Assembly: GCF_002105755.1 (NCBI RefSeq)
Contig: NZ_CP020821.1
Coordinates: 5,394,001-5,458,000, forward strand
DNA: 64,000 bases
DNA from: Mycobacterium colombiense CECT 3035
GTDB lineage: Bacteria > Actinomycetota > Actinomycetes > Mycobacteriales > Mycobacteriaceae
Reading direction: 5' to 3'
This document shows, one piece after another, positions 1 to 11,426 of this stretch. Position 1 is the first letter of the stretch, and every line of letters begins with the position of its first letter. A program made the translations under genes and the position numbers. The notes beneath the pieces were generated by a model. That model was not told where the DNA came from and did no database searches. It was given only the letters and a program-made list of their open reading frames with translations.

Positions 1-428
1 GCCTCGCGTTCGGCGTCGCTGTCGGGCACCGCCGATGCCTGCGGGGTGAAGGAGTCCAGGCCGCCCTTGCCGGCCGCGCCGACTCCCACGGACACCCTGC
101 TGTCCGCCCCGGCCTGCGTGCGTTCTGCGATGAAGATGACCGCCATCACCGCGACCAGCAGCACGGTGCCCTGCAGATACAGCGTCGGGCGGTCGATGGC
201 CATGGCGCCCAGCACCGCGACCCGGCCCGAGCTTTGGATCGAGCGGCTCACGGCGATGACCGCGACGAACGCCGCGATCAGACCGGCGAGTGAGAGCGTC
301 ACCTGCCCGGCGTAACGAATTCGCCTGGGCAGGAACGCTTCTGCGAGGACACCCAGCACGGCGACGCCGAACACGATGAGCGTCGGGCACAGCAGGAAGT
401 ACTGAATGCTCGGGGTAGGCAGGGTCAT
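1..428 (-). CDS. nuoN: NADH-quinone oxidoreductase subunit N (5' part, truncated by window edge)
   Basis: Antiporter-like membrane subunit of respiratory complex I. Only the first 142 residues are in the window; the frame stays open to base 1. The translation starts MTLPTPSIQYFLLCPTLIVF and shows two hydrophobic segments (about residues 10-30 and 40-62) and a third near 85-100, as in mycobacterial NuoN, followed by a Gly/Ser-rich hydrophilic loop. The ATG at 428 overlaps the nuoM stop by four bases (ATGA), so it is translationally coupled as the last gene of the nuo operon. Identification rests on position after nuoM and the N-terminal sequence. Confidence 0.93.
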   Translation of the reverse strand, partial: MTLPTPSIQYFLLCPTLIVFGVAVLGVLAEAFLPRRIRYAGQVTLSLAGLIAAFVAVIAVSRSIQSSGRVAVLGAMAIDRPTLYLQGTVLLVAVMAVIFIAERTQAGADSRVSVGVGAAGKGGLDSFTPQASAVPDSDAERE

Positions 429-2008
429 CGCGGTCCTTCGGCGGTCCGGTGCAGGTCGGCCGGTCTGGGTGTTCCCATCGGGACGGCCGGCTTGGGGTCG
501 TGCTGGCCGATGGTGGTCATGGTGTTCTCGACGGCGGGATTGATGATGTCGAGCACGGGCCTGGGATAGATGCCGAGCACCAGCAGCAGCGCGATCAGCG
601 GTGCGACGACGACCAATTCGCGTGCGCGCAGATCGCCGATCCTCTCGTTGCCCTTGAGCACCGGCCCGGTCATCACACGCTGGTACAGCCACAACATGTA
701 GACCGCGGAGAGCACCAATGCGGTGACCCCGAATGCGGCGGCCAGCCAGTACCGGTTGAAAGTGCCCAGCAGCACCAGGAATTCGCTGATGAACGGCGCC
801 AGGCCGGGCAGCGACAGGGTGGCCATCGCCGAGACCAGGAAGGTGCCGGCCAGTATCGGCGCCACCTTCTGCACGCCGCCGTAGTCGGCGATCGCCCGGC
901 TGCCGTGCCGCGATATCAGGAATCCCGCGATCAGGAAGACCGCGGCCGTGGACAGGCCGTGGTTGAGCATGTACAGCGTCGACCCGCTCTGCCCCTGGCT
1001 GGTCATCACGAAGATGCCCAGGATGATGAACCCGAAGTGCGAGATCGAGGTGTAGGCGATCAGCCGCATGATGTCGGTCTGGCCGATGGCCACGATCGCG
1101 CCGTAGATCACCCCGATGACCGCCAGCACGACGATCAGCGGACGGAAATACGTTGAGGCGCCGGGGAACAGCTGCAGGCAATAGCGCAACATCCCGAAGG
1201 TGCCGACCTTGTCCATCACCGCCATCATCAGCACCGCGGTCGCCGGGGTGGCCTCGACGGCGGCGTCGGGCAGCCAGCGGTGAAACGGCCAGAGCGGGGC
1301 CTTGATCGCGAACGCGAACATGAAGCCCAGGAACAGGGCCTTGAACACCGCCGAGTCCGCGCCGTACCGACCCGAGGCGACGCCCGCCACGATCTCGCGG
1401 AAGTCGAAGGTGCCCGAACCGTGCTCGGAGGTCACCACGTACAGCCCGATCACCGCGGCCAGCATGATCAGACCGCCGAACAGGTTGTACAGCAAGAACT
1501 TCACCGCCGCGCGCGACCTGCCCGTTCCGCCGCCGAAGCCGCCGATCAGGAAGTACATCGGGACGAGCATGGCCTCGAAGAACACGTAGAACAGCAATAC
1601 GTCCAGGGCGATCACCGAGATCAGCACCATGGATTCGATGGCCAGCGTCAGCGCGATATAGGCCTGCACTCCGCGGCTGCGCTCACCGCCGTCGTTCCAG
1701 CCGGCCACCTGCAGCACCGGAATCAGCACCGCGGTCAGCAGCACCAGCACCACCGCGATGCCGTCGACGCCCAGGGTGTAGCCGGCGCCGAACGCCGGGA
1801 TCCACTGATGGCTTTCGACGAATTGGTATGGCGCGCCGCCGGTCTTGAACCCGAGGGTGACCACGACGGCGATCGCCAGGGTCAGCGCGCCGAAGACCAG
1901 GCCGGTCCACTTGGCGAGCTGCCGCAGCCCGGGCGGCATCAGGATGATCAGCACGGAACCGGCCAGCGGCACCAGCCACAGCACGCTCAACCATGGAACG
2001 CTATTCAC
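425..2008 (-). CDS. nuoM: NADH-quinone oxidoreductase subunit M
   Basis: Proton-pumping, Mrp-antiporter-like membrane subunit of complex I, 527 residues, about 14 hydrophobic segments. Family hallmarks are visible: the stretch KAPLWPFHRWLPDAAVEATP (about 237-256) with the conserved charged and proline residues of the antiporter fold, and the lysine/histidine-containing segment MRLIAYTSISHFGFI further on. Starts with GTG at 2008, inside a MIRU-like element that separates it from nuoL; the minicistron of that element ends TGGTGA, so its stop overlaps the nuoM start. The 3' end overlaps nuoN by four bases. Confidence 0.97.
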   Translation of the reverse strand: MNSVPWLSVLWLVPLAGSVLIILMPPGLRQLAKWTGLVFGALTLAIAVVVTLGFKTGGAPYQFVESHQWIPAFGAGYTLGVDGIAVVLVLLTAVLIPVLQVAGWNDGGERSRGVQAYIALTLAIESMVLISVIALDVLLFYVFFEAMLVPMYFLIGGFGGGTGRSRAAVKFLLYNLFGGLIMLAAVIGLYVVTSEHGSGTFDFREIVAGVASGRYGADSAVFKALFLGFMFAFAIKAPLWPFHRWLPDAAVEATPATAVLMMAVMDKVGTFGMLRYCLQLFPGASTYFRPLIVVLAVIGVIYGAIVAIGQTDIMRLIAYTSISHFGFIILGIFVMTSQGQSGSTLYMLNHGLSTAAVFLIAGFLISRHGSRAIADYGGVQKVAPILAGTFLVSAMATLSLPGLAPFISEFLVLLGTFNRYWLAAAFGVTALVLSAVYMLWLYQRVMTGPVLKGNERIGDLRARELVVVAPLIALLLVLGIYPRPVLDIINPAVENTMTTIGQHDPKPAVPMGTPRPADLHRTAEGPR

Positions 2009-2096
2009 CAGCGCCCGCTCCTTTTCGTTTCGCCGCCGGAGGTCATGCGCCGCTCCTCCTCGTCGCTTCGCTCTGCATCGTCGCCGCCGCGAGTCA
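2005..2096 (-). repeat. MIRU-like element between nuoL and nuoM with a 13-codon minicistron
   Basis: About 90 bases beginning at the nuoL stop (2096-2094) and ending in the nuoM start. Read on the minus strand it contains GCAGAGCGAAGCGACGAGGA followed by GGAGCGGCGCATGACC, which matches what I remember of mycobacterial interspersed repetitive units. From the ATG at 2046 a minicistron reads MTSGGETKRSGRW and stops at 2007-2005, overlapping the nuoM GTG. This is the classical MIRU arrangement, linking the upstream stop to the downstream start inside an operon. Family assignment is from memory; a full consensus alignment was not possible. Confidence 0.65.
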
Positions 2097-3980
2097 CCAC
2101 AGTCGCACCGCCAGGATCAGCGCGACCACCAGCACCGCGCCCGTCAGCATCGACAGTGCGTAGTTGCGGGCGAAGCCGGTTTGCAGCCCCCGCAGCCGAT
2201 TTGACGTCGAACTCACCAGCGCGGCCAGGGCGTTGACCGAGCCGTCGACACCCGCGTTGTCGACGTCGACCAGCGCGCGGGTCAGTTGCGCGCCGGGGCG
2301 CATGAAGACCTCTTCGTTGAAGGCGTCGCCGTAGAAGTCCTTGCGCACGGCCGTCGTCAGCGCCGAGACGGACAGCGGCGCCACCCGCGGGATGGGTCTG
2401 GTCGCATACAACCGGTAGGCCACCGCGATGCCGATGACCACGACGCCCAGCGCCAGCGCGGAGCTGACCCAGACCGGGAACGCGTGCGTGACCTCTTCGT
2501 GCTTGCCGACGACGGGCTCGAGCCAGCGCTGCAGGGTGCCGCCCACCGCCAGCAGGCCACCGGAGAACACCGAGCCGACGGCGAGCAGGATCATCGGCCA
2601 CGTCATCAGCCCGGGCGCCTCATGCGGGTGGGCGCCAGGGGCCCAGCGCTTCTTGCCGAAGAAGGTCATCAGCATCACGCGCGTCATGTAGAACGCGGTG
2701 ACGCCGGCGCCCAGCAGCGCGGCGCCACCCAGCAGGTACCCCTGCAGGCCGCCCGAGGCCAGCGCCGCCTCGATGATGGCGTCCTTGGAGAAGTAGCCCG
2801 CGAAGGGCGGCACGCCGATGATGGCGAGGTAACCCAGGCCGAAGGTGACGAACGTAATGGGCAGCGCCGCACGCAAACCGCCGTAGCGGCGCATGTCCTG
2901 CTCTTCGTGCATCGCGTGAATCACCGCGCCGGAGCCGAGGAACAGCCCGGCCTTGAAGAAACCGTGGGTGAGCAGGTGCATGATCGCGAAGGCGTAGCCG
3001 GCCGGGCCGAGGCCCGCCGCCAGCACCATGTAGCCGATCTGGCTCATCGTCGACGCCGCGAGCGCCCGCTTGATGTCGTCCTTGGCGCAGCCGATGAACG
3101 CCCCGAGCAGCAGCGTGACCGCACCCACGATGACCACGGCCAGCCGTGCCTCGGGGGACAGGTTGTACAGCGGATTCGACCGCACGATCAGGTACACACC
3201 GGCCGTCACCATGGTGGCGGCGTGGATCAGCGCGGACACCGGGGTGGGGCCCTCCATCGCGTCACCCAGCCAGGCCTGCAGCGGGACTTGGGCGGACTTG
3301 GCGCAGGCGCCCAGCAGCAACAGCAATCCCATGGCGGTCAGCGCACCGTGGCCGGCGGCGGGCGCGCCGGCGAACACCCCGGCGTACGACAGGGTGCCGA
3401 AAGTGCTGAACATCAAGAACATTCCCAGCGCCAGCCCGGCGTCGCCGACCCGGTTCATCACGAAGGCCTTCTTGGCCGCGGTGGCCGCGGTCGGCTTGTG
3501 GTACCAGAAACCGATCAGCAGGTAGGACGCCAGGCCGACGCCCTCCCAGCCGACGTAGAGCACCACGTAGTTGTCGGCGATCACCAGCAGCAGCATCGAC
3601 GCCAGGAACAGGTTGAGGTAGCCGAAAAACCTTCGGCGGTCGACGTCTTCGGCCATGTAGGCGACCGAATAGATGTGGATCAGCGACCCGACCCCGGTGA
3701 TCAGCAGTACGAAACACACCGACAGTTGGTCTATTTGCAGCCCGAGGTCGACCTGGAGCTGGCCGACCGGGATCCAGCTGAACACCTTCTGGTGAATGAA
3801 GCGGTCGTCGCCCGCGCGGCCGAGCAGCTCCGAGAGCAGGCTCAGGCCCACCCCGAACGCCGCGAGGGCGGTGGCGCAGCCCAGCCAGTGCCCCCACCGG
3901 TCGGTGCGTCGCCCGCCGAACAGCAGGATTGCGGCGCCCGCCAATGGCAGCGCGACCAGCAGCCAGGTGTTTTGAGTCAT
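2094..3980 (-). CDS. nuoL: NADH-quinone oxidoreductase subunit L
   Basis: Distal antiporter-like subunit of complex I, 628 residues, around 16 hydrophobic segments with the long C-terminal region that forms the lateral helix in this family. Visible conserved blocks are [19 protein letters not shown] (about 142-160), the [20 protein letters not shown] block (about 238-257) and [19 protein letters not shown] at 3980, ten bases after the nuoK stop. The stop runs directly into the MIRU-like element. Length and order fit mycobacterial nuoL. Confidence 0.97.
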   Translation of the reverse strand: MTQNTWLLVALPLAGAAILLFGGRRTDRWGHWLGCATALAAFGVGLSLLSELLGRAGDDRFIHQKVFSWIPVGQLQVDLGLQIDQLSVCFVLLITGVGSLIHIYSVAYMAEDVDRRRFFGYLNLFLASMLLLVIADNYVVLYVGWEGVGLASYLLIGFWYHKPTAATAAKKAFVMNRVGDAGLALGMFLMFSTFGTLSYAGVFAGAPAAGHGALTAMGLLLLLGACAKSAQVPLQAWLGDAMEGPTPVSALIHAATMVTAGVYLIVRSNPLYNLSPEARLAVVIVGAVTLLLGAFIGCAKDDIKRALAASTMSQIGYMVLAAGLGPAGYAFAIMHLLTHGFFKAGLFLGSGAVIHAMHEEQDMRRYGGLRAALPITFVTFGLGYLAIIGVPPFAGYFSKDAIIEAALASGGLQGYLLGGAALLGAGVTAFYMTRVMLMTFFGKKRWAPGAHPHEAPGLMTWPMILLAVGSVFSGGLLAVGGTLQRWLEPVVGKHEEVTHAFPVWVSSALALGVVVIGIAVAYRLYATRPIPRVAPLSVSALTTAVRKDFYGDAFNEEVFMRPGAQLTRALVDVDNAGVDGSVNALAALVSSTSNRLRGLQTGFARNYALSMLTGAVLVVALILAVRLW

Positions 3981-3990
3981 CGTGGCGTCT

Positions 3991-4290
3991 TCAGCCTTTG
4001 AGTAGGTTCGCGTCGTCGACGGACGCCGATTTGCGGGTACGGAAGATGGTCATGATGATGGCCAGTCCGATGACCACCTCGCAGGCGGCGACCACCATCG
4101 TGAAGAACGCGATCATCTGCCCGTCCAGGTGGCCGTGCATCCGCGCGAACGTGACGAACGCGAGATTGACCGCGTTGAGCATCAGCTCGACGCACATGAA
4201 CATCACGATGGCGTTGCGGCGCAACAACACACCGGAGGCCCCGATGGTGAACAGCAGCGCCGAGAGGTACAGGTAATTGGCCGGATTCAC
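3991..4290 (-). CDS. nuoK: NADH-quinone oxidoreductase subunit K
   Basis: Small membrane subunit of complex I, 99 residues, three transmembrane helices. The second helix carries the conserved glutamate in [16 protein letters not shown] and the third the acidic residue in [12 protein letters not shown], both needed for proton transfer in the family. An upstream in-frame extension to 4614 is open but has no coding character. The GTG at 4290 gives the standard length and overlaps the nuoJ stop by four bases (GTGA), so I chose it. Confidence 0.95.
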   Translation of the reverse strand: MNPANYLYLSALLFTIGASGVLLRRNAIVMFMCVELMLNAVNLAFVTFARMHGHLDGQMIAFFTMVVAACEVVIGLAIIMTIFRTRKSASVDDANLLKG

Positions 4291-5111
4291 GACGTACCGC
4301 CTTGGGAGAGAGTCGGGCTCGGCTCGGGGGACGGGGACGGGGTCTTCTTGCCGTCGGCGCCGCGGCTTTGCAGCATCGGCGAGACCGACAGCTTCGAGTA
4401 CGAGCCGTCCGGCAGCAACGCGGCCACGTCGACGGCGTTGTGGCGTGCGTACACACCGGGGCTGGGCATGGGGGTGGGGTGTCCGCCCGAGCGGAACCGT
4501 TCCTGCGAGAGCTCGCGCTGCGTCTTGCGGCGCTCGAAGCGCTCGCGGTGCGCCAGCACCATCGCGCCGACGGCGGCGGTGATCAGCAGCGCGCTGGTGA
4601 GCTCGAACGCCCACAGGTACCGCGAAAAGATCAGTGCCGCCAGCCCTTCCACGTTGCCGTTGGCGTTGGCGGTGGTCAGGCCCGCGAAGCCGCCGGTGGT
4701 CAGGTTGCCGATGGCGGCGATCAGCAGGATGCCGAACCCGACACCGGCGGCGACTCCGGCGATACGCTGACCGCGCAGCGTCTCCTTGAGCGATTCGGCG
4801 GAGTCCACACCGATGAGCATCAGCACGAACAAGAACAGCATCATCACCGCGCCGGTGTAGACCACAACTTGAACCACACCCAGAAACAGCGCGTCCTGGA
4901 TCATGTAGAAGATCGCCAGGATGATCATGGTCATCGCCAGGAACATCGCCGAGTAGACGGCGTTGACGGCGGTGACCACGCCGATCGCGCCGATCACCGC
5001 CAGGACGCCCAGCACCCAGAAGGCGACCGCTTCGCCGGTGGAGGTGCGGACGATGGTGTCCTGCGCAAAACTTGACGCCACGACGACGGCGTGGCCGGTC
5101 AATCCGGTCAC
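4287..5111 (-). CDS. nuoJ: NADH-quinone oxidoreductase subunit J
   Basis: Membrane subunit of complex I, 274 residues. Five hydrophobic helices lie in the first 180 residues, including the conserved [20 protein letters not shown] segment (about 83-102). After residue 190 there is a hydrophilic Arg- then Pro/Ser-rich tail ending [13 protein letters not shown]; such a tail is known in mycobacterial NuoJ but not in short enterobacterial forms. GTG at 5111 overlaps the nuoI stop by four bases; the 3' end overlaps nuoK by four. Confidence 0.95.
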   Translation of the reverse strand: MTGLTGHAVVVASSFAQDTIVRTSTGEAVAFWVLGVLAVIGAIGVVTAVNAVYSAMFLAMTMIILAIFYMIQDALFLGVVQVVVYTGAVMMLFLFVLMLIGVDSAESLKETLRGQRIAGVAAGVGFGILLIAAIGNLTTGGFAGLTTANANGNVEGLAALIFSRYLWAFELTSALLITAAVGAMVLAHRERFERRKTQRELSQERFRSGGHPTPMPSPGVYARHNAVDVAALLPDGSYSKLSVSPMLQSRGADGKKTPSPSPEPSPTLSQGGTS

Positions 5112-5653
5112 CGGGAGTCTCCGGCTTGCTGGGTCTGCCGCAACCCGTGTGCGGTCACATTGCCTTGGTAGTAGTCCTTATCGGTGGCGCCTTCGGCCCT
5201 GGGGTGCGGCGGCGCGAGCATGTCCTGCAGCAGCGGCGCCAGCAGCCGGTCCTTCTCGTAGATCAGGTCCGCGCGGTTGTCGTCGGCCATCTCGTAGTCA
5301 TTGGTCATCGTCAGCGCCCGGGTGGGGCACGCCTCGATGCACAGCCCGCAACCGATGCACCGCAGATAGTTGATCTGGTACACGCGGCCGTAGCGTTCCC
5401 CCGGCGAATACCTGAGTTCCTCGGTGTTGTCCGCGCCCTCGACGTAGATCGCGTCGGCCGGGCATGCCCAGGCGCACAATTCGCAGCCGATGCACTTCTC
5501 CAGACCGTCCGGGTAGCGGTTCAGCTGGTGGCGGCCGTGGTAGCGCGGCATGACGGGGCCCGGCTTTTCCGGATACTCCTCGGTGACATTGCGTTTGAAC
5601 ATCGACCCGAAGGTCACGCCGAACCCGGCTATGGCGTCCAAGAATTTAGCCAC
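5108..5653 (-). CDS. nuoI: NADH-quinone oxidoreductase subunit I, 2x[4Fe-4S] ferredoxin-like
   Basis: Peripheral-arm subunit of complex I, 181 residues, carrying clusters N6a and N6b. Two ferredoxin motifs are intact: [12 protein letters not shown] (about 54-65) and [12 protein letters not shown] (about 99-110). The C-terminal 50 residues form a hydrophilic tail. GTG start at 5653 overlaps the end of nuoH by eight bases, and the stop overlaps nuoJ by four. It passes electrons from NuoG towards NuoB at the quinone site. Confidence 0.97.
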   Translation of the reverse strand: MAKFLDAIAGFGVTFGSMFKRNVTEEYPEKPGPVMPRYHGRHQLNRYPDGLEKCIGCELCAWACPADAIYVEGADNTEELRYSPGERYGRVYQINYLRCIGCGLCIEACPTRALTMTNDYEMADDNRADLIYEKDRLLAPLLQDMLAPPHPRAEGATDKDYYQGNVTAHGLRQTQQAGDSR

Positions 5654-6926
5654 GGGCTTTCTCCTTGCTCGCCGCCGCCAGGGATTTCTGGGCCGTCGAT
5701 GGCAGCGGCGGTGTCGGGAATACGGGTGTGGAGTCGAGTGCGGTCGGTAGCTTCTTCGCCTCGCGGCGCAGCTGTTTCTCCAGCGCGCGAATACCCGGCG
5801 CGCTGAACGGTTTTCGCAGCAACAGCACGAGCGCGGTGGCGAACACGGCGCTGCTGACCACCAGGATCGGGGTCCAGTGCGCGTAGCCCTGGTTCTGCAG
5901 CGTGCGGATGACGGCGGCGATCAGCACCCAGACCAGCGAGGCGGGGATCAGCAGCTTCCAGCCCAGCCCCATGAACTGGTCGTAGCGCAGCCGGGGCAGC
6001 GAGGCCCGCAACCAGAAGTAGACGAACAGGAAGGTCCACATCTTCGCGGTGAACCAGAGCACCGGCCACCAGCCGGTGTTGGCGCCCGCCCACATGTTCA
6101 GCGGCCACGGCGCGTGCCAGCCGCCGAAGAACAGGACGGTGGCCAGCGACGAGACCGTCATCATGTTGACGTACTCGGCCAGCATGAACATCGCGAACTT
6201 CAGCGACGAGTACTCGGTGTGGAACCCGGCGACCAGCTCACCCTCGGCCTCGGGCAAATCGAAAGGCGCCCGGTTGGTTTCACCGACCATCGAGATGAGG
6301 TAGATGACGAACGACGGCAGCAGCAGGAACGCGTACCAGACCCGGTCCTGCGCGGCGACGATCTGCGACGTCGACATCGTTCCGGCGTAGAGGAAGACCG
6401 CCGCGAACGACAGCCCCATCGCCACCTCGTAGGAGATGACCTGGGCCGTCGAGCGCACCCCGCCCAGCAGCGGGTAGGTGGACCCGGAAGCCCAACCGCC
6501 CAGCACGATTCCGTAGACGCCGATCGCCGACAACCCGAGGATGAACAGCACCGCGACCGGCAGATCGGTCAACTGCAGCGGCGTGCGGTGGCCGAACACC
6601 GACACCACCGGACCGAACGGGATGAACGCGAAGGCGGTGAACGCCGGAATCGTGGAGATGACCGGCGCCGCGAAGTAGACGAACTTGTCCACCCCACCGG
6701 GAGTGATGGTTTCCTTGAGCGCCAACTTGATTCCGTCGGCCAGGCTCTGCAGGACGCCCCACGGTCCGGCTCGGTTGGGCCCGGGCCGCCGCTGCATCCA
6801 GCCGAGGATCTTGCGTTCGAGCAGAATCGCCACGAGCACGTTGAGCATGAGAAAGACGAAGATCGCCAGCGCCTTGCCGAGCACCAGCCACCAGGTGTCG
6901 TGTCCGAAAACGGTCAAGCCGGTCAT
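5646..6926 (-). CDS. nuoH: NADH-quinone oxidoreductase subunit H
   Basis: Membrane subunit that forms much of the quinone channel of complex I, 426 residues with about eight helices. Conserved family sequences are visible: [20 protein letters not shown] (about 44-63) after the first helix and the acidic loop [20 protein letters not shown] (about 217-236). The last 50 residues are a hydrophilic extension. ATG at 6926 overlaps the nuoG stop by four bases. Confidence 0.97.
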   Translation of the reverse strand: MTGLTVFGHDTWWLVLGKALAIFVFLMLNVLVAILLERKILGWMQRRPGPNRAGPWGVLQSLADGIKLALKETITPGGVDKFVYFAAPVISTIPAFTAFAFIPFGPVVSVFGHRTPLQLTDLPVAVLFILGLSAIGVYGIVLGGWASGSTYPLLGGVRSTAQVISYEVAMGLSFAAVFLYAGTMSTSQIVAAQDRVWYAFLLLPSFVIYLISMVGETNRAPFDLPEAEGELVAGFHTEYSSLKFAMFMLAEYVNMMTVSSLATVLFFGGWHAPWPLNMWAGANTGWWPVLWFTAKMWTFLFVYFWLRASLPRLRYDQFMGLGWKLLIPASLVWVLIAAVIRTLQNQGYAHWTPILVVSSAVFATALVLLLRKPFSAPGIRALEKQLRREAKKLPTALDSTPVFPTPPLPSTAQKSLAAASKEKARG

Positions 6927-9331
6927 GAACCAACTCCGATCTTGACTGTGCTGCCGACCGATACGCCGAGCTGGCGATGCACCGCCGAGGCGGGCGAGTT
7001 CACCGGAAGCCAGACCACCCGGTCGGGCATGTCGGTGATCATCAGCGGCAGGCTGATGGATCCGTGTGACGTGCTGACCGTGATCGCGTCGCCGTCGGCG
7101 GCGCCGATCTCGGCGGCCGTGTCGGCGGATAGCCGGGCGACGGGTTTGCGGGCGGTGCCCGCCAGATGCGGCTCGCCGTCCTGCATCCGGCCGTTGTCCA
7201 GCAACATCTGCCAGCCGGCCAGCACCGCCTCGCCCGAGGCGGGTTGGGCCGGCTCCGGGGCCGCGACGTCCGGGTTCGCGGCGCGCTTGCCGTCCCAGTG
7301 TCGCAGCGCGTTCAGTTCTTCGCGGGCCGCGGCGACGGTGGACATGCCCAGGTACACGCCCATCTCATCGGCCAACGTGTCGAGCACCTGATGGTCGGAT
7401 TGGCCGGCGTCCTGGGTGTTGCGCAGCGCCGGGTCGAACGGCCGGAAACGGCCCTCCCAGTTGACGAATGCACCGGCCTTCTGCGTCGTCGACGCGACCG
7501 GGAAGACGACGTCGGCGCGTTCGGTGACGGCGCTGTGCCGCAACTCCAGGCTGACCACGAAGCCGACGGCGTCCAGCGCCGCCAGCACCGCTTGCGGGTC
7601 GGTGAAGTCGTTCGGATCGACACCACCCACCAGCAGCGCGCCCAGCGTGCCGTCGGCGGCGGCGGCCAGCATCGCGTCGGCGTCACGTCCACTGCCGGAA
7701 GGCAATTCGGACACGTTCCACGCCTGGGCGACCTGCGCCCGGGCGGTCTCGTCGTCGACCGGACGGCCGCCGGGCAGCAGGCCCGGCAGCGCACCGGCCT
7801 CCAGCGCGCCGCGCTCGCCGGCGCGACGCGGCACCCAGGCCAGGCGGGCACCGGTGGTGTCGGCGAGCCGTGCCGCCGCGGACAATCCGCCCGGCACCGT
7901 GGCCAGGCGCTCGCCGACCATGATGACCGCACCCGGCGTGGAGAGCAGGTCGCCCACCTCGCCGGTGGCCAACCCGTCGAGCGCCGAAGCTTCGGCGCCG
8001 GGAACGGTTTTGATCAGCCGCCCGGCCATCTTGGTCAGCGCGCGGGTGGCGAACGGCGCGATGGCGTAGACCGGCAACCCGTGCTTGCGGGCCGCCTTGC
8101 GCAGCCGCAGGAACACGATGGGCGACTCGTCCTCGGGCTCGAAGCCGACCAGCACGACGACCGGGGCGGATTCCAGGTCTGCGTAGCTGACCGTGATCGG
8201 CTTGCCGGCGATGCGGGCGGCCAGGAAGTCGGCCTCCTCGGCCGAGTTCGGCCGGGCGCGGAAGTCGATGTCGTTGCTGTCCAGCACGATTCGCGCGAAT
8301 TTCGAGTAGGCGTAGGCGTCTTCCAGGGTCGCCCGGCCGCCGACCAGCACGCCCGCGCGGCCGCGCGCCGCTTCGAGGCCCTTGGTCGCGACGGCGATCG
8401 CGTGCGACCACGACGCCGGTTGCAGCGAGCCGTCGGCGTCGCGGATCAGGGGAGTGGTGAGCACGTCGGGCTGGGTCGCGTAGGTGAACGCCCACCGGCC
8501 CTTGTCGCAGTTCCACTCCTCGTTGACCTCGGGGTCGTCGCCGGCCAGCCGGCGCAGTACCTTGCCGCGGCGGTGGTCGGTGCGCTGCGCGCAGCCGGAC
8601 GCGCAGTGTTCGCAGACGCTGGGGCTGGAGACCAGGTCGAACGGGCGGGCCCGGAACCGGTACGACGTCCCGGTCAGCGCGCCCACCGGGCAGATCTGCA
8701 CGGTGTTGCCCGAGAAGTAGGAGTCGAACGGTTCGTCGGCGTAGATGCCGACCTGTTGCAGGGCGCCCCGCTCCTGCATGTCGATGAAGATGTCGCCGGC
8801 GATCTGCTCGGAGAACCGGGTGCAGCGCGCGCACAGGATGCAGCGCTCGCGGTCCAGCAGCACCTGCGAGGAGATGTTGATCGGCTTGGCGAACGTGCGC
8901 TTGACGTCGGTGAAGCGAGAATCGGCGCGGCCGTTGGACATTGCCTGGTTCTGCAGCGGGCATTCGCCGCCCTTGTCGCACATCGGGCAGTCCAGCGGGT
9001 GGTTGATGAGCAGCAGTTCCATCACGCCGTGCTGGGCCTTGTCGGCGGCCTCCGACGTGAGCTGGGTGCGCACCACCATGTCGTCGGTGGCGACCGTCGT
9101 GCACGACGCCATCGGCTTGCGCTGACCCTCGACCTCGACCAGGCACTGCCGGCACGCGCCGACCGGCTCCAGCAGCGGGTGATCGCAGAACCGGGGAATC
9201 TGGATGCCCATCAACTCGGCGGCCCGGATCACCAGAGTTCCCTTGGGAACGCTGATCTCGTTGCCGTCGATGGTCAGCGTCACCATCTCCGGCTGGTCTA
9301 CCTTCTTTTCCGTGTCGGCGGCCTGCGTCAC
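6923..9331 (-). CDS. nuoG: NADH-quinone oxidoreductase subunit G
   Basis: Large Fe-S subunit of the peripheral arm, 802 residues. In order: an N-terminal 2Fe-2S ferredoxin domain with Cys at [15 protein letters not shown] and ASC (about 45-75), the His/Cys motif [17 protein letters not shown] (about 111-127), [10 protein letters not shown] (about 160-169), [20 protein letters not shown] opening the molybdopterin-oxidoreductase-like domain (about 240), and a C-terminal molybdopterin dinucleotide-binding-type domain. GTG start at 9331 overlaps the nuoF stop by four bases. Confidence 0.96.
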   Translation of the reverse strand: MTQAADTEKKVDQPEMVTLTIDGNEISVPKGTLVIRAAELMGIQIPRFCDHPLLEPVGACRQCLVEVEGQRKPMASCTTVATDDMVVRTQLTSEAADKAQHGVMELLLINHPLDCPMCDKGGECPLQNQAMSNGRADSRFTDVKRTFAKPINISSQVLLDRERCILCARCTRFSEQIAGDIFIDMQERGALQQVGIYADEPFDSYFSGNTVQICPVGALTGTSYRFRARPFDLVSSPSVCEHCASGCAQRTDHRRGKVLRRLAGDDPEVNEEWNCDKGRWAFTYATQPDVLTTPLIRDADGSLQPASWSHAIAVATKGLEAARGRAGVLVGGRATLEDAYAYSKFARIVLDSNDIDFRARPNSAEEADFLAARIAGKPITVSYADLESAPVVVLVGFEPEDESPIVFLRLRKAARKHGLPVYAIAPFATRALTKMAGRLIKTVPGAEASALDGLATGEVGDLLSTPGAVIMVGERLATVPGGLSAAARLADTTGARLAWVPRRAGERGALEAGALPGLLPGGRPVDDETARAQVAQAWNVSELPSGSGRDADAMLAAAADGTLGALLVGGVDPNDFTDPQAVLAALDAVGFVVSLELRHSAVTERADVVFPVASTTQKAGAFVNWEGRFRPFDPALRNTQDAGQSDHQVLDTLADEMGVYLGMSTVAAAREELNALRHWDGKRAANPDVAAPEPAQPASGEAVLAGWQMLLDNGRMQDGEPHLAGTARKPVARLSADTAAEIGAADGDAITVSTSHGSISLPLMITDMPDRVVWLPVNSPASAVHRQLGVSVGSTVKIGVGS

Positions 9332-10671
9332 GCCTTACCTCCGTCCGCCGTCAGCATGGAGTCTCGGGGATCGAAGGGGCATCCGCCGCCCTCGACGTGT
9401 GCGACGTATTCGTCGCGGAAGTACTTGATCGACGACATCACCGGGCTGGCGGCGCCATCGCCCAACGCGCAGAACGATTTTCCGAGAATGGTGTCGGAGA
9501 TGTCCAGCAGCTTGCCGATGTCCTCGCTGGTGCCCCTGCCGGTTTCCAGCCGCTCGTAGATCTGGTCGAGCCAGAAGGTGCCCTCGCGGCACGGCGTGCA
9601 CTTTCCGCACGACTCGTGCTTGTAGAAGTAGGTCCAGCGCCGCACGGCGCGCACCACGCAGGTGGTCTCGTCGAAGATCTCCAGCGCCTTGGTGCCCAGC
9701 ATCGAGCCGACGCCGCCGACGCCCTCGTAATCCAGCGGCACGTCGAGGTGCTCGTCGGTCAGCAGCGGGGTCGACGAGCCGCCGGGCGTCCAGAACTTGA
9801 GCCGATGCCCGGCGCGCACACCGCCTGCGTAGGCGAGCAACTCCCGCAAGGTGATTCCCAGCGGCGCCTCGTACTGGCCGGGCCGGGCCACGTGGCCCGA
9901 CAGCGAATACAGCGTGAAGCCAGGGGATTTCTCGCTGCCCATCGAGCGGAACCAGTCCACGCCGTTGCCGATGATCGACGGCACGCTCGCGATGGTCTCG
10001 ACATTGTTGATCACCGTGGGGCAGCCGTACAGCCCGGCGACGGCGGGGAACGGCGGGCGCAGCCGCGGCTGGCCGCGCCGGCCCTCCAGCGAGTCCAGCA
10101 GCGCGGTTTCCTCACCGCAGATGTAAGCACCGGCACCGGCGTGCACCACCAGCTCGAGGTCGAAGCCGGATCCGTTGATGTCGCGGCCCAGGTAGCCGGC
10201 GGCGTAGGCCTCGGCCACCGCGTTCTGCAGGCGGCGCAGGACCGGCAGCACCTCCCCGCGCACGTAGATGAAGGCGTGGCTGGCGCGGATCGCGTACGCG
10301 GCGATGATGACGCCCTCGAGCAGGACGTGCGGGGTCGCCAGCATCAGCGGAATGTCTTTGCACGTACCGGGTTCCGACTCGTCGGCGTTGACCACCAGGT
10401 AATGCGGCTTGGCGGCCGCCCCGGTGTCGCCCTGCGGGATGAACGACCACTTCGTGCCGGTCGAGAATCCCGCGCCGCCGCGCCCGCGCAGTCCGGAGTC
10501 TTTCACCAGCCCGATCACCGCGTCGGGCTCCATCGCCAGTGCCTTCTTCATCGCCTCGTAGCCGCCGTGCCGGTGGTAGGTGTCGAGGGTCCACGACTCG
10601 GGGTCGTCCCAGAAGCGGCTGATGACCGGGGTCAGCGGTGTCGCCTGCGAAGTGTCAGAAGTCGTTGTCAT
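9328..10671 (-). CDS. nuoF: NADH-quinone oxidoreductase subunit F (NADH/FMN-binding)
   Basis: Entry site for NADH into complex I, 447 residues. [16 protein letters not shown] (about 56-71) is the NADH/FMN-binding glycine-rich motif, [20 protein letters not shown] lies in the flavin domain, and [14 protein letters not shown] near residue 355 ligates the N3 [4Fe-4S] cluster. The frame is open upstream to 10824, but the ATG at 10671 ([13 protein letters not shown]) overlaps the nuoE stop by one base (TGATG) and gives the normal length, so it is preferred. Confidence 0.96.
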   Translation of the reverse strand: MTTTSDTSQATPLTPVISRFWDDPESWTLDTYHRHGGYEAMKKALAMEPDAVIGLVKDSGLRGRGGAGFSTGTKWSFIPQGDTGAAAKPHYLVVNADESEPGTCKDIPLMLATPHVLLEGVIIAAYAIRASHAFIYVRGEVLPVLRRLQNAVAEAYAAGYLGRDINGSGFDLELVVHAGAGAYICGEETALLDSLEGRRGQPRLRPPFPAVAGLYGCPTVINNVETIASVPSIIGNGVDWFRSMGSEKSPGFTLYSLSGHVARPGQYEAPLGITLRELLAYAGGVRAGHRLKFWTPGGSSTPLLTDEHLDVPLDYEGVGGVGSMLGTKALEIFDETTCVVRAVRRWTYFYKHESCGKCTPCREGTFWLDQIYERLETGRGTSEDIGKLLDISDTILGKSFCALGDGAASPVMSSIKYFRDEYVAHVEGGGCPFDPRDSMLTADGGKA

Positions 10672-11426
10672 CACTGGCTTTCCGGCGCGCTGGGCGCCTG
10701 CATGCCGTGTTCCTTGGCTACCTTCAGGCCGGCCAGGGTGGCCGCCCCGGCGCCGCCCTGGCCCTGGTCGGGACGCTCGTCCGGCAGGCCGGCCAGGATG
10801 CGCGACGTCTCGCGGAAGACGCACAGCGGGGCGCCGCGGGTGGGCGGCTGCGGCTCACCGGAACGCAGCGAGTCGACGAGTTCGCGCGCGGACTCCGGCG
10901 TTTGGTTGTCGTAGAACTCCCAGTTCACCATCACCACCGGTGCGTAATCGCAGGCGGCGTTGCATTCGATGTGTTGCAGAGTGACCGAGCCGTCCGCGGT
11001 GGTCTCGTCGTTGCCGACGCCCAGGTGTTCTTTCAGGGAGTCGAAGATGGCGTCGCCACCCATGATGGCGCACAACGTGTTTGTGCAGACACCCACCAGG
11101 TAGTCGCCGGTCGGGCCGCGCCGGTACATGGTGTAGAAGCTCGCCACCGCGGACACCTCGGCCCCGGTGAGTCCGAGCTGCTCGCCACAGAACTCCAGGC
11201 CCGCCGGTGTCAGGTAGGAATCCTGCGATTGCACCAGGTGCAGCAACGGCAACAGCGCCGAACGCTTGTTGGGGTAGCGGCCGATGATCTCCTTGGCGTC
11301 GACCTCCAGCCGGGCCCGCACCTCGGGCGGGTACGTCTTGGGCGCGCCTTCGACGACGAACGCGTTGGGTTCGTCGGGTGGCGGACCGAGGCGGAGGAAG
11401 ACCGGCTGCCCCTGCGGCCCGGTCAC
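10671..11426 (-). CDS. nuoE: NADH-quinone oxidoreductase subunit E, 2Fe-2S
   Basis: Thioredoxin-fold 2Fe-2S subunit (cluster N1a) of complex I, 251 residues. The cluster ligands are seen in [12 protein letters not shown] and in [17 protein letters not shown]. After the core fold (about 25-185) there is a C-terminal extension rich in Pro, Gly and Ala. The long open frame upstream to 11852 is not coding. The GTG at 11426 overlaps the nuoD stop by four bases and gives the family start [17 protein letters not shown]. Confidence 0.95.
   Translation of the reverse strand: MTGPQGQPVFLRLGPPPDEPNAFVVEGAPKTYPPEVRARLEVDAKEIIGRYPNKRSALLPLLHLVQSQDSYLTPAGLEFCGEQLGLTGAEVSAVASFYTMYRRGPTGDYLVGVCTNTLCAIMGGDAIFDSLKEHLGVGNDETTADGSVTLQHIECNAACDYAPVVMVNWEFYDNQTPESARELVDSLRSGEPQPPTRGAPLCVFRETSRILAGLPDERPDQGQGGAGAATLAGLKVAKEHGMQAPSAPESQ

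Noticed and set aside
2286..4001. Long open frame on the plus strand antisense to nuoL (571 codons)
   Set aside because: Composition is Arg/Gln/His/Gly-rich as expected for the shadow of a high-GC membrane-protein gene, with no recognisable domain; nuoL on the other strand is clearly real.
7166..9559. 797-codon open frame antisense to nuoG
   Set aside because: Also a GC shadow; no family signature, and nuoG has every Fe-S motif.
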